A stretch of DNA of 64,000 nucleotides, taken from the NCBI GenBank assembly GCA_039707655.1, contig CM077676.1:381614114-381678113 (forward strand). Reading direction: 5' to 3'. The translations under genes were made by a program, and so were the position numbers. This DNA is from Elymus sibiricus. Taxonomy: Eukaryota; Streptophyta; Magnoliopsida; Poales; Poaceae. The notes beneath the pieces are model-generated. The model searched no databases and was not told the DNA's origin. It was given only the letters and a program-made list of their open reading frames with translations. How positions within the stretch are numbered: position 1 is the stretch's first letter; every line of letters begins with the position of its first letter. Positions 33,029-44,752 of this stretch are shown here, one piece after another.

Positions 33029-35010
33029 TGTAGAAGAGGAGTTCATTGCCCTTCATGATGTCGGCAATGCATGTTCAAAAAAAAAATTGCCTGGCCTGAA
33101 ACAGAAACACCGCTTGCTTCAATTTGGACCTTCAAGCAGTTTAAGTGTTCAGATTGTATGCACGCGTGTATTTCTCATCCGTGATCTTTGTCCGTGCCCC
33201 CAGCAAAGTTGACACGAACCGCTGTTTTTGGGCCCGATCTGTACTTGGCATCCAGGGTTCAGGTAGGTTTATTCCATGAAGTGACAAGTCGATGACACAC
33301 TAGTATTTTCTGGTCCAGGAATAATTCACACGATTTGCATTTTTTTTCAGTATTGTTGGCCGGCAGAACTCGTACAATGAAAGCCTGAAAGAAATATTCG
33401 AAAACAAGTTGATTTCACAAAAGCCTGCATTTTCTAGCACTAAGAACTTTGAATGAGTTTCGGGAATCAAGATGGTGAAAACCGATTTATCTTTTACGGC
33501 CTGCCCACTTCATTTTTCTTTTCAAAAACAGTGGAGACCAAAGTCCTCAGTCGGTTAATTAAGCATAAGAGAATTACCTGATTATTAGCGAAAATTGGGA
33601 CGAAAATCATTACACACTTGTTTACGAGAGGAAAATAAGCAAAAGCCCGACATGCCATGTGCACTACTCCATGAAGCAACAGCACAACAAAAGCACATCG
33701 ACAAACACCCTTGACACGCTGCTTCTACAAACTCACAACACATGGAATGCAACATCGCATAAGTACCCCCCCCCCCCCCCCTCAATCAGCTGGCCGCAAG
33801 TAGATGAAAGCACATCGACAACTCTGACAACCAAAACCACACTGAAAACCAAAAAATTGAGCATCATCCATGAAGAAATCTTAGATGCCTTCACTTTAAC
33901 GTCACCCTTATTGCTTTTATTCCTTTTTTGTTTTCCCCCTTTTTATTTCTCCTTCAGGAGGCAACAATTATCTTGCCGGATCTAGGATTATCAGCAGCCG
34001 CAACCCAATTGGCCAAAAAATTGTGAAACTTTGTGTAGTTGTCATGAATCAAAGGCTCCCATGAGTAGGCGCTAACACACCAGCCACGTGAACATCATCA
34101 ACCACATATACCACCTGCCCGAGGTACTCAGCGGAATAAAGACAGGAACATTATCATTGCGGACATTAGAATGAACCTCCGCTAGCCCCAAGCTCGCGTA
34201 GGAAACAACATCCACCACTTCTGTTGACGAAGCTCCTACCTACTTGATACATGTTTTTTTTGAAAACTTCCATAAGGGCGTCCTTGGCGCTATCCTCGAG
34301 TAAAATGACAATCTGCATTTTGTCAGAGCATTGTGTGATAAGCAAGCCTCCCTTATCCCTATAAGCCACACGACATGCCTCGATCGATGCCAAGTAATAA
34401 TGAGCGTCCCACTAGAGAGATCTGTTGAAGCATTCTTTGCTTCAAAAAGACAAACACCAAAAGGGAACCACACATGCAAATGATCATCTAGAAAAGCTTA
34501 TTCATCATACCCTTTCAAAAAAAGGAATTACTAGTAAGGTTTGTTGAACAAACAAAAACCAAACTGGAAGTTATATATATGAACCGACATACTAGTGATA
34601 TCATACTATTTCACAAAAGACTTCTCTATAAAAAATGGATGGTTTTGACAACAAACTACACCCATCTTCTTCTTTTGGTTATATCGGTGGCACTTTCTTA
34701 CTTCCTTTCTAGGATGAGTGGCGTAGCAGTGCCCCTGGGTCCAATTTCATTGAAACCAAACCATACTAATAGTCGCGAGTACATGTCACCATGATCAGCA
34801 TCGAACAAAAACAAAAGAGTCCATATCTGTCTATGTCAACTCACTTGTGGCTTTCCATTTTTAGATAGATGGCATTTGGCGGCACATTTTACTACACTAA
34901 GTTGCCATTTTTCTGAATCGACTACGACTTGTGAAAAATCTTGGTCGGCATAGAATTAGCAAAGACTATGAAAAGATGGGTGTGACCGACAAACATTCCC
35001 CGTTTATGTG
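33029..35010. other. non-coding D block (copy B)
   Basis: It is collinear with 9700-11704. It contains a poly-C tract (33767-33781) and the unidentified exon-like fragment on the minus strand at about 34250-34490, whose two frames match those in copy A. No intact gene is seen. Confidence 0.5.
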
Positions 35011-35012
35011 TA

Positions 35013-35160
35013 TTCCCTCCATAAACAAATATAAGACGTCTAACTCTTTTTTGATTCGGATGTGTATAGACACATTTTAGTGTATTTGTTCACTCATTTC
35101 AGTATGTATGTAATCCATATTGAAATATCTAAAATGTCTTATATTTGTTTACGGTGGGAG
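35013..35160. mobile_element. Stowaway MITE (copy B)
   Basis: Orthologous to 11707-11854, with TA flanks at 35011-35012 and 35161-35162. Confidence 0.85.
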
Positions 35161-35264
35161 TATCATACTATGCCTTTAGAGACGTGCTATTTTGTTTTCA
35201 TTTGCCTTTGTTTAACCAGGTACTATTGGCGTCTACTAATATGTTTGTGAAGTCAAAACCTACC

Positions 35265-35456
35265 AATAACAACGCGTTTGGTTCGTGGGAATTAGGGCAT
35301 GGCCAACGGGTGGCTTCAACAGGCTACCCCCTTGCCAACTAGGCTCGGGTGTCAGACCAAGGCTCGGACGGGTTCCTGCAGAGGAGTCAGGTGCTTCATG
35401 AGGAAAAGAAGAAAATGAGAAGAGAGAGGAAAAAGGTAGAGGAAAAGGTGAAGACA
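35265..35456. other. segment present in copy B only
   Basis: After CCTACCAATAACA copy B has about 190 bp, including a purine-rich run (GAGGAAAAGAAGAAAATGAG), before CAGATGACCACAACGGG. At the same place copy A has only about 24 bp that match a nearby phrase (GGTAGATAGGCTGGGGCAG). It is either an insertion in B or a deletion with filler in A. No coding potential is seen. Confidence 0.55.
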
Positions 35457-35624
35457 GATGACCACAACGGGAGAGGGTGAGAAAAAGGAAGTAGAAGATA
35501 GTACGTGTGGGGCATTGCTTTATGTTTTATGGTTGGACAAAAAAATCAATACAATTTGTATTGCCTAGGTAGATAGGCTGGGGCAGCACCAAGGTGCTGC
35601 CACCATTGCTCATGCCCTTAGAGA

Positions 35625-36067
35625 CAGGGAATGGGAGTTGAGGGGTGAGGAGATTAAAAGTCCATTGTTTGGCTAGAGGGAATGGGAGTTTAAGTGGGAA
35701 GAGGAATGGGAGTTGAGGAAGCCAATTCCCACCGTTTTCTTCCCACGGGGTACCCTGTTAATTCATGGGCAGAGTTTCATCCCGCACTAATTCCCGTCAT
35801 ATACCAAACAAGGGAATGGGAGTAAAAATCTACTTCCCATGCCTAATCCCTTCATAAACTCCATTGTGCAAATTGCCATTCCCCTGCCCAAGTGGTTACC
35901 AAACAGGTTGTAAGTACTCTCAATCGACATGAAAACAAGCGACGAAATTTGAAACTAAATCGAAGTGTACGTTCTTCTCCAACAATCTAAACATGGCCCC
36001 ACATTTCAACATGCCGTCAAAGCAAATGATTGTGCATAGGCGATCTAACGCTGCCATTGTTTATAAC
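35625..36067. repeat. GGGAATGGGAGT-rich element and flank (copy B)
   Basis: Orthologous to 12160-12405 plus 18233-18411. It contains the intact target site (CCCCTGCCCAAGTGG, about 35881) into which the LTR retrotransposon inserted in copy A. Confidence 0.65.
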
Positions 36068-36667
36068 AACTAGGGTTTTAGATGAGATGGTGCTGGTGAA
36101 GATGTTGATGAAGATTGGTCCTCCCACGATGGAAGGATCGTTGGTGATGTCGATGGCTTCGATTTCCCCCTCCTGGAGGGAAGTATCCCCGGCGGAATCG
36201 CTCCGCCGGAGAGCAAAAAGTCTTCGCCTCTGTTTCCGCCTCGAGACGGTGTCGCTTCATCCCGAAAGTCTTCTCTTATATTTTTCTAGGGCAATTGGCT
36301 TCATATAGGAGAAGGAGGGCAACGGAGGACCGCTGGAGGGCCCACAAGCTCACCTGGCGCGCCCAGGGGTCGCAGCCTGAGCTTGTCGCTCTCTGGTGGG
36401 TCCCCTCCAGGTAATTCTTCTTCCAGTATTTTTTATATATTCCACAAAAATACTTCACAAAATTTTAGGTCATTTGGAGCTCTGGAGAATAGGTATCTCT
36501 GATATGCTTCTTCTAGGTACAGAATTCCGGCTGCCGACATTCTCCCTCTTCATATAAATTTTGCATAAAAAGAGAGAAAAGGCATAAGAGTTGCATCATA
36601 AAGATAAATAATGATCAAAAACACTATAAATAATAGCAGTAAAACATGATGCAAAATGGACGTATCA
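36068..36667 (-). mobile_element. truncated Gypsy-type LTR fragment (copy B)
   Basis: Orthologous to 18412-19011. On the minus strand it begins TGATACGTCCATTTTGCATC. Confidence 0.65.
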
Positions 36668-37060
36668 GAAGGCAACGCCGAGCAGAAGGCATTCTGGGCG
36701 CAATTCCAAGCGCCTTCACATCCACCCCTCCTCAACAACCAAATGAAGCAGCTAATGGAGTTGCATCAGATGGCGAGGCCGGCCGTGGAGGACCTCTGCA
36801 TCCAGTTGTGGCCAATGGAGCCACTGCCGAGTAGCTACTTCGGCCTGAGAGGCTGCGAAGCACCGTCCCCCAGATCAATCTCTGGAAGCGCTCCGCCTGC
36901 CTGGAGGGTGCTCGGATGGCCTACGCGCGTGTGCAGACGCACTAGCCGAGGCTCAAGGCGGCTGCTATGGCTACAGGGCCTCCCGCGGGGAAGGAGCACC
37001 GGCGCCCCGAGGATTATTTTGTCGAGGTGATGGAGGGTGCTTGGGTGACCGAGCCCCGAT
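36668..37060 (+). pseudogene. antisense additional ORF of the Gypsy element (copy B)
   Basis: On the strand opposite to gag it encodes EGNAEQKAFWAQFQAPSHPP, LLNNQMKQLMELHQMARPAV and LWPMEPLPSSYFGL, after which the frame shifts. The peptide is much better preserved than the flanking non-coding DNA, which suggests a once-expressed protein. I know it only as an uncharacterised Triticeae repeat protein and assign no function. Confidence 0.5.
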
Positions 37061-38369
37061 GTAGCAAAGATGTAATTCTAGAGTAGATGTACCCTATGTA
37101 TCCGAGGTTGTATAAAAACATGCTTCATTTTGCAATGTATGTGTCTTTTTATATCCGATGTATTATTTTGACTCCTGTGCGGCTTCAGCCCCCTTGTAGA
37201 TACTACATGAGGTGCTTCTATAACACTATAACCCTTAGCCAATGTCTCGGTGCCCGGAGGTGGTTATGTTAATAGAAGCTAGGCAATCAGACTATTCGGT
37301 TTTATAACTTTCACTTAGTCATAGGAGCTTGACTGTGGGGGCTAGTGACTAGTCCCCGATATATAGAGTGTCTCGAGGCGCCGGGGTTAAGCCATTAACA
37401 CTTCGGTCCTTTTAACAAGAACCCTTCGTTTAACACGGGGTAATCTCTATCGATTTTTAGTTGGACACTGTCATCGGATCGCTGACCAGTTTACGCCTAT
37501 CATGACAGTCAGTTTTTGGCTTTCTCCACTGAGTTACTTAACCAATCGAGCTGGAAGTACAATCGCAGTGGTTCTCCCTTTACAACCTTAGCCGAACAGT
37601 GCGGAAACGTAAGGGGTAAGCACAGGAGCCGGGCAACCCAACTATTGACCAAAGACATGATTTCTAAATTGGTGCATATAAGGCAATATCCGAGACGCTG
37701 AGTACTTTTATATTAGTACTGGAGCAATGTGATGGCATGGTTGTAATCCAAGCCCCCGGTCAAAAACCGATCATTGCAAAAAATATATGTATCGCACAAG
37801 TTATCTTCGTCTCATGAGTACAAAAAGAAAGAAAGTGTATAAATAGATGCGCAACGACCGCGAAAGGTCTCTTCCTTTACTTTGACTGATGAGGTCAAAC
37901 CGTACAAGCCGAGTTATCGAAGAAACTACAGGAGATACATTGAAAGATAAAAGGAGGGAAGGTTTACACATGGCCTCTGTAAATGGTTTGAATATCCTGA
38001 TTTCGCCCTGCCGCACGTCTGCTCCGTGTTGTGTACAAGCCGTTCCTTGTTGATTCCAAGGTTCTTTCATGCTGCGAGCTACATCACCATTTCTATGCTT
38101 AAATATGCATTTGACATGCGAGTCCTTTGAAGAGGTTTTATCAAGCAGCCGCAGAGTAACAGCTTAACGTTGCTGTGATGCTGTTCTCGGTGGGCCTTTA
38201 ACAGTGCCCCAAAAATAGTCGAGACGTACTATGGCCACTATTTGGTTGAGTCAAACAGTGAGCCCCTGCTGCTATGCTCCACAACCTCCCATGGTATTTT
38301 AAGTGCAAAGTTATGCACTTGAGGTAAATAATCCTCGGCTAAGAGGGCAAAGCTGTGGAGCGCGCGTCC

Positions 38370-38927
38370 CTATTTGGGGTTGCCGCGCAACTGCCCGGGG
38401 GCCGAGGGGATACCTCGGATGCGTTTGGAGGAACCCTGTGCATTTGACATGACCAGAGTCTTTGACGCCACCTCGACAGCCTGAACATCGGCTGCGAAAG
38501 CCACAGTTTGCTCCTCTGTCCGGAGGGAGCGTTCAGTGTTACCATTGACTGTGATAACACCCTTCGGTCCCGCCATTTTGAGCTTTAGATAGGCGTAATG
38601 TGGGACGGCGTTGAATTGAGCAAATGCGGTTCGCCTGAGAAGTGTGTGGTATCCGCTACGGAAGGGAACGATATCGAAGATCAAGTCCTCGCTTCGGAAG
38701 TTCTCGGGAGAGCCGAATACTACTTCCAGTGTGATGGTCCCGGAGCACTGTGCCTCAAAACCTGGTATTATACCTTTAAAGGTAGTTCTGCTGGGCTTAA
38801 TCCTTGATGGATCGATGCCCATTTTCCTGACCGTGTCATCATAGATCAGATTTAGGCTGCTGCCTCCATCCATAAGGACCCTTGTTAGGTGGTACCCATC
38901 TACAATGGGATCGAGTACCAGAGCCAC
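38370..38927 (-). pseudogene. Gypsy aspartic protease (copy B)
   Basis: The sequence LVLDPIVDGYHLTRVLMDGG, then SSLNLIY carries the catalytic Asp in DGGSS (plant Gypsy form of DTG/DSG). It continues GIIPGFEAQCSGTITLEVVF and FDIVPFRSGYHTLLRRTAFA. The protease would cut the gag polyprotein in the particle. Two consecutive TGA codons between gag (ending CPITFD) and DHLTSIRHG separate it from gag in the same frame. No RT follows. Confidence 0.78.
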
Positions 38928-38963
38928 CGATACTCCATGACGAATACTGGTCAGATGGTCTCA

Positions 38964-41592
38964 TCAGTCGAAGGTGATTGGGCAAGGCGACCAGGGGTTA
39001 TACTTCGGCGCTACCGGCTCTAAGGCGTTGACGTCCCGAAGTGCACGCTTCCTCTCCTTTTCAGGTATGCGAGTGACATAAATCATATTCACATCCTTTA
39101 CTTCGAGAGGAAACTGTTTTTGGCCTCCATTGTTTAGCCTTCGAGGTTCATCCTTGTCCTCGCTTCGAGAAGGACCCTTGCCGTGGTCCTCGGCTGCGAT
39201 CTTCCTGGCATGCTTAATAACCCAACAGTTTCGGTTGGTATGGTTGGCGGGCTTATCTGAGGTGCCATGTATCTGGCAAGGTCTATCGAGGATTTTGTCC
39301 AGCTGCGTCAGACCATCTTTGTTCCCTTTAGAGGGCTTCTTCCTTGGTCCCGACTTTGAATTGCTGAATCCAGCATTGACAGTTGTCTCATCGGCGTCGC
39401 TGCCATTGTTTTTGTGCCGGCGCTTGTTATTTTTGTTGCGCCGGGGCTTTCCGTTCCCGTCCCGCACTTCCGAGGTACCTGGGTCGTCAGTGTGGTTGCT
39501 TCTATGAGCCAACCAGCTGTCTTCACCCGCACAGAAATGGGTCATCAATGAAGCGAGAGCCGCCGTTGTTCTCCGCTTATCCTGTCCGAGCTGTCACGCC
39601 AGCCACTCATCGCGGATACTATGCCAGAAAGCGGCTATCACTTCTGCATCAGGACAGTCGACAATTCGGTTCTTTTTAGTTAAGAACAGATTCCAGAACT
39701 TCCTGGCGGACTCGCTAGGTTGCTGGATAATGCGGCTGAGGTCATCGGCATCCGAAGGCCGAACATACATGCCCTGGAAGTTGGCTCGGAAAGCGTCTTT
39801 GAGCTCCTCCCAGCTTCCAATAGAGTTTTCCGGCAAGCTATTAAGCCAATGCGCGCTGGCTCCTTAAGCTTCAGCGGTAGGTGCTTGATGGCGTGGAGAT
39901 CATCCCCTCTAGCCATATGAATGTGGAGAAGGAAATCTTCGATCCACACAGTCGGGTCAGTAGTTCCGTCATTTTGTTCTATATTCACGGGTTTAAACCC
40001 CTCCGGAACTGGTGTTGCATGACCTCGTCTGTGAAACACATCGGGTGTGCAGCTCCTCTGACGCGGGCTGCATTTTACCGAACCTCATTTGACATCCGAG
40101 CATTCGTGTTCTCTCGAGCCCTGTCATGCCTGTCGAGCCAAGCCTGATATGCGTCATGTCCAGCAGGCACGTGTCCGCTTGATCTGTATATAGATCTTAT
40201 TGGGGCGGGGTTTGCAGTCAACTTCCTCCGCAGATCATACGGGTAATCAATGTAGACCGGGTCCTTGTCCTGACGGCGAGGGGGATTTTGAGTTTCTCCA
40301 TGCGCCTTGTCCCGTCCTCTAGGGGGACAGTCAGGCTGGTTAGTTTGATCGTGCTTGAAAGGCACGTTATCAGCAACTTCATCGTCAAATGCCGGGAGTA
40401 GATGCCTACGTGGGTAAGTTTTTGGGTCCTCACGCCGTAGCGGCTGCGAGGACAACCACCCACTTGTCGTTGAGCGTGTTCTGATCAGCGTGAAGCTGCT
40501 GCTGTTTATTTTTCATGCTTCGGGTGGTTGGGATGAGTCGTCGCCGAAACCTTTCTTGCTTGAGCGGGTCTTCGGGGACGATGAATTCCTCAAGTCCGAC
40601 GCTAAATTCTCTTCGGATTCGGGGAGATAGTTACTATCCTCGGGACATGGGGGTCTTCGGGCTCATCAGGATCACCAGGGTCATCGGGGCTGCCATTACC
40701 AGGCGTCCCTGTGATACCATCGAGTTGTCCGGGTGTAGCGTTATCATCTTGCCCTGGTCTTCGGCGCTATCCGGAGTGTTGTCGTCCCCAGTGGCATCGG
40801 TATTGGTATCATTGTTACTCCCCCTCCCTCTTCCCTTCCCCTTGGATCGCTTCCGAGTACGTCGGCGCTTGGGAGGCTCCTTATCCGGGTCCTCACCATC
40901 CTCCTTAGGGGTATCGACCATATAAAACGTCATAGGTAGAGGTGGCAGCCCACTTACCAGTATTGGAAGTGGCCGGGGGGGGCATGGTGTACGACAGGTC
41001 GTCGATATCTTCTTCCATGTCATCTACCTCCTCGGAGGCGTAGTCAAGTACATCGGTTAAATCTTCGACAGCAGCGACTAGGTGGGTGGTGGATGGGACG
41101 TAAATTTCCCTATCGTTGGCTTTAAGTCTGATCTGTTCATAAACCGAGGATTGCCCGTCCGAGATCCTTAGACTTTGGATCCGGTCCAGCATCTCGTTTA
41201 AGAGCGAGAGGTCCGTCAGGCCCATCTTCTGGCAGTAGGCGGGGCTGACCTGTAGTATTCTCGGCGGGTCGCTTGACACCGCCTCAGAGCTATGGTCGGC
41301 CAGGGGTTAACCCCTGACCCGCTGGCGAAGTAATCGGATCCTAGCTCAAAGCTAGGTCTGAAGTGACGGCCGACCCGAGATTAGGGTCGGAGGCTGAATC
41401 CGAGGTCAAGGCCTCAGTGTCCATGGGGCTCTCAGGCTGCAGTGATGTTAATCCTGAGAGAACTAGATTGCCACGGGGATCGGTAACATATTCCAGGTTC
41501 CCGAACCTGATCGTCTGATCACGGGCGAAGTTGTCGACCTGGCCGAGATGGCCGGTCGAATCGGCTTGAAGAACATTGTTGTCGAACACGAA
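38964..41592 (-). pseudogene. Gypsy gag, several frames
   Basis: From the 5' side the pieces are: 41279-40905 (PPRILQVSPAYCQKMGLTDL, acidic end EEVDDMEEDIDDL), 41023-40634 (Lys/Arg-rich), 40455-40075 (Arg/Asp-rich, DHDRAREN-like repeats), 40039-39680 (GFKPVNIEQNDGTTDPTVWI, LHIHMARGDDLHAIKHLPLK: start of the gag core), 39836-39594 (ENSIGSWEELKDAFRANFQG: rest of the core) and 39548-38964 (basic linker, then CQIHGTSDKPANHTNRNCW as Cys/His cluster). The core is split by a frameshift near 39830. Gag would form the virus-like particle, and this copy cannot. Confidence 0.75.
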
Positions 41593-41700
41593 AAGCTAGC
41601 CGGGGAGGAAGATACCTCCGCAGCCGATGCTACTGTTGATGTTCAGACGAGCCATCGATCCTTAGTGACATCACAGTGGAACTCTCAATGAAAGCACCAA

Positions 41701-42186
41701 TGTCGGTTCTAAAACCGGCAGACCTCGGGTAGGGGGTCCTGAGCTGTGGATCTAGAGTCAATGGATAACAGGAGATGAAGGGGACGATGTTTACCGAGGT
41801 TCGGGGCCTCTCGAAGAGGTAATACCCTACGTCCTGCTTGGATTATATTGATGTGGAGTACAGAGTACAAAGGATCTACCTCGAGATCGTATGAGTATCA
41901 GCTAAACCGTAAGGCTTGTAATTGTGCCTCTACGGACTAAACCCCTCGGCTTATATACACACCGGGGGCACCTAGGTTTACATATGGTCAGTTGCCAACT
42001 AGGGATAAACATGCCGATGATACTAGTTATCCTTGAAGTGCACGCCAAGTCTTCGGAGGTTTCCGTCTTGTTCACGATGAGGTCCACAACTTCGGCTATC
42101 CTTCAAGCGATGGCAGACGACCCACTAGTCCGGCCCATTAATGACATGCCGCGTGGGTTAGGACCCCTTAGTCCAGGACACCCTCA
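41701..42186 (-). repeat. 5' LTR of the gag-protease Gypsy element
   Basis: 486 bp, from TGAGGGTGTCCTGGAC (42186) to ...AACCGACA (41701) on the minus strand, followed by the primer-binding-like TTGGTGCTTTC. A TATA-like stretch (TATATAAGCCG, about 41960) fits a promoter. Confidence 0.8.
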
Positions 42187-42481
42187 CTGGGGTCCATGGA
42201 CCTGGTTGTAACTTTAACTAGATCATGCCGGCGCGCGTTGTTGCGCCCGTCTTTTGGTGCAATTGATTGTTAGTCATTGATACGAAAATATGGAGGCATG
42301 TTGTTAAGTAATTTTGCATTGTACTTTGAGCTTGGGATGTGATTCAAACGTGGCGCGTCAGACGGGTTTATAGTTTAGATCTCCCGTAGACCTTTCTAAA
42401 GCCCGAGGAAGAATTTTTATACAATGCTGCAAGAGCAAGATATTTTTATTTTGCAATATGTTTATTTTTTCTGAATTGCAG
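42187..42481. other. non-coding, upstream of the syntaxin remnant
   Basis: Its end (TTTTCTGAATTGCAG) is the polypyrimidine tract and acceptor of the first visible syntaxin exon, so the right part is probably an old intron. Nothing else is recognised. Confidence 0.45.
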
Positions 42482-43716
42482 ATATCAAAAGGCACATGGA
42501 GAAGGATATTAACGAAGTGACAAAGGTTGCACGACTCGCAAAATCAAAACTACAACAATTGAATAAATAGGTGAGTTAATTTAATTAAGCTATGCCTGGT
42601 ACTTTTACCAAGTAATACATGAGAAGTACGCATAGTAATCCATTAGTATTGCGCTATTCTTATAGACTTGATGTATGCATTTCTCCACTATAATTAAGCA
42701 CACGCTCCTCAATATGTTCAAAAAAAAAAGCACACGCTCCTCCAATTTCCTTTTACAAGAATCTTGCAAACAGAGAAAGCCGAGCATTGGCAAGGGATCA
42801 GGTGTGGACCGATCTCGAACCTCAACAACTGTCATCCTCTTGCTTGTTTTTCTTGTCACTTCTATTCTAGTTTTTGCATGATTGATTCCACTTTATAATA
42901 ATCGTATGTGCAGTGCATTGACTATGAGTTTGAGAGAACGCATATCAGAGTTTCAGGTACACATTTCATCAACTCTTGCACATAGTCAACCTGCTAAACA
43001 TGATTTTTCTCTTGCTTATAGACCGTAACTGCTGCTACAAAATATCCCATGTTGTATCAAAAAGTAAAAAACTAAACACAAGTCACCTTTAGTACTTGTG
43101 GGTTGTCTAACATTTAGTCTGATCAAGCTTGAAAATCGCTTCAAAATGTACATGCTACTTGTAAATGAGCATGTTATGAAAATATATTTTCAGACACTAA
43201 GAGAAGGCAATCCAGACGGAGTACAGGGAAGTTGCAGAGCGGCGTGTTTTCACCGATCTGTTGCCCTTAACTCTCACCATAACTCCAGCCCTTTTGCATT
43301 TCAGTTGAGCTGACTTATTTTATCTTTCACTCTGCAAATTTCCAATGAACAGTAATGGGTGAGCGTGCTGATAAAGAGGTATAAAGATCCATCAACTGAT
43401 CAACTCTCATTTACTTCAAGCCACAATCGCAAAGCAAATATGCATACTTTGTATTGCTAACATTGTGTCGATTTTTTTCAGACTATAGACAAGCTGATAG
43501 AAACAGTCGACACTGAGCAAATTTTTCACAAAGCTATTCAGGAACAATTGCGTGGAAGGGTGATAACACTTTGCCTTGTTTAGTTCTAGTACCAAAAGCA
43601 ATGCGTGGTCTAACCTTTATTTCCCGCGTTCGCAGGTGCGCGACACACCCCAAGAGATCCAGGAGCGGCATGGCACGGTGAAAGAGATCGAGACAAAGCT
43701 CCTTGAGCTGCAGCAG
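42482..43716 (+). pseudogene. syntaxin (SYP1-type Qa-SNARE) gene remnant, seven exons
   Basis: Exons with recognisable plant syntaxin sequence: 42482-42570 (MEKDINEVTKVARLAKSKLQ), about 42759-42838 (KPSIGKGSGVDRSRTSTT), about 42914-42955 (LRERISEFQ), 43194-43257 (AIQTEYREVAERRVFT after an extra G), 43353-43378 (VMGERADKE), 43482-43559 (TIDKLIETVDTEQIFHKAIQ) and 43636-43716 (EIQERHGTVKEIETKLLELQ). Most have AG/GT borders. Such Qa-SNAREs drive membrane fusion at the plasma membrane or cell plate. The N-terminal Habc start and the C-terminal SNARE motif and membrane anchor are absent. Exon 1 ends in TAG, exon 2 changes frame, and exon 4 has a 1-bp insertion. It is a truncated gene with introns kept, so not a processed copy. 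Confidence 0.85.
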
Positions 43717-44689
43717 GTAAATGGCTAAATGGATGTGAACTCTTCCAGATTTGGAAATTTAAAGCCAGGGCATCATGTTAGCCCACGGAACTAATTTACC
43801 TCGTGGGCAGCCATTGTAGATTATCAAGTGAAAATTTCCCCAAACCAAAATATGAGAACCAGACTCCATGATTTTCCTATATAACCAGGAGTCCACGATG
43901 AACACCACCTGTACAAATCTGAGACTGGAAAGACAAGCAAAACAGAATCGGGTCAAAGAGGCGATCACAAGGAAAAGAAAAATGAAGATTGAGTGGAAAC
44001 CTAGCCGAAAACCATAGCCGCAGGAGGATCTGGGAGACGGGAGAGCCTCACCCGACGAAGCATACATATATACAGGCCGGCGTGAAACTGTTGAAGTTGG
44101 GAAAACAATAACTACTCCATTACTCACCACCGGTGAGTGGCGCACATAAGCTGCCATGAAGGCTTCGAGGAACTGATCATTGATTACCTCCTTCAATCAC
44201 GGCAGATCAGCTTCACCGAGCAGCCACAGCGCCGCTTCACCTTTCCCCGTAAATTAGGTCAATGGCAGGCGTCCCATCTTGTTTGGATCCGATACGCAGT
44301 TGGTATGAGATGGCGTCGGTGGGATCAGTTGGACCACGACGCGGTAGCCATGAGCCATGGTCGGCCGCCATGGGAGTGCTCCGTGCGAACGAAAAGGAGG
44401 GAGGGTCGCGTACAGGTTTTGTTCTGGCTGCACGGACGGAGAGTTGTAGGGGCCCATTAGGCCCGAGTTAACACCAGAAGCCCAAAATTGTGACCAGAGC
44501 AGTGGCCCATGATGGTTAGCGCTCGGTCCTGGAGAAGGAAGCGAGCCGATGCGGGATTAGAGGAAATCTGACGACATAAAACGCCCAAAACTGACGATCC
44601 AACGACCACGAACGTTAATGGCCTGAGAGGGCAGGAAAAGTGCTCAGTTATAATGTATCTAAATTATCACCTATGAAGAACTTTCTACT
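43717..44689. other. no recognisable gene
   Basis: A minus-strand ORF of 145 codons (43759-44196) has a hydrophobic middle but matches nothing I know and has low-complexity composition. I do not call a gene. Confidence 0.4.
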
Positions 44690-44752
44690 ACTCTCTCCGA
44701 TCCATATTACTTGCCGCGGCAACAACGATAAGTAATATGGATCATAGGGAGC
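44690..44752. mobile_element. small Stowaway-like MITE
   Basis: CTCTCTCCGATCCATATTACTT and AAGTAATATGGATCATAGGGAG are inverted ends around a CGCGGCAAC-type centre, the pattern of the very short Stowaway elements of Triticeae. The ends have diverged and TA flanks are not clear. Confidence 0.6.

Larger units (their letters stand above)
36668..42186 (-). mobile_element. gag-protease Gypsy element, 3' LTR missing
   Basis: On the minus strand: a 5' LTR at 42186-41701 (TGAGGGTGTCC...ACCGACA, 486 bp), a primer-binding-like sequence TTGGTGCTTTCATTGAGAG, gag frames (about 41592-38964), an aspartic protease (38927-38370), and then about 1.7 kb without reverse transcriptase, RNase H or integrase. The left end abuts the truncated LTR fragment at 36667, and I find no 3' LTR. 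An antisense ORF lies near the 3' end. The lack of pol suggests a non-autonomous, 3'-truncated element. Confidence 0.8.

Noticed and set aside
43759..44196. 145-codon minus-strand ORF with hydrophobic stretch
   Set aside because: No recognisable family and no splice or promoter support. Not enough to call a gene.
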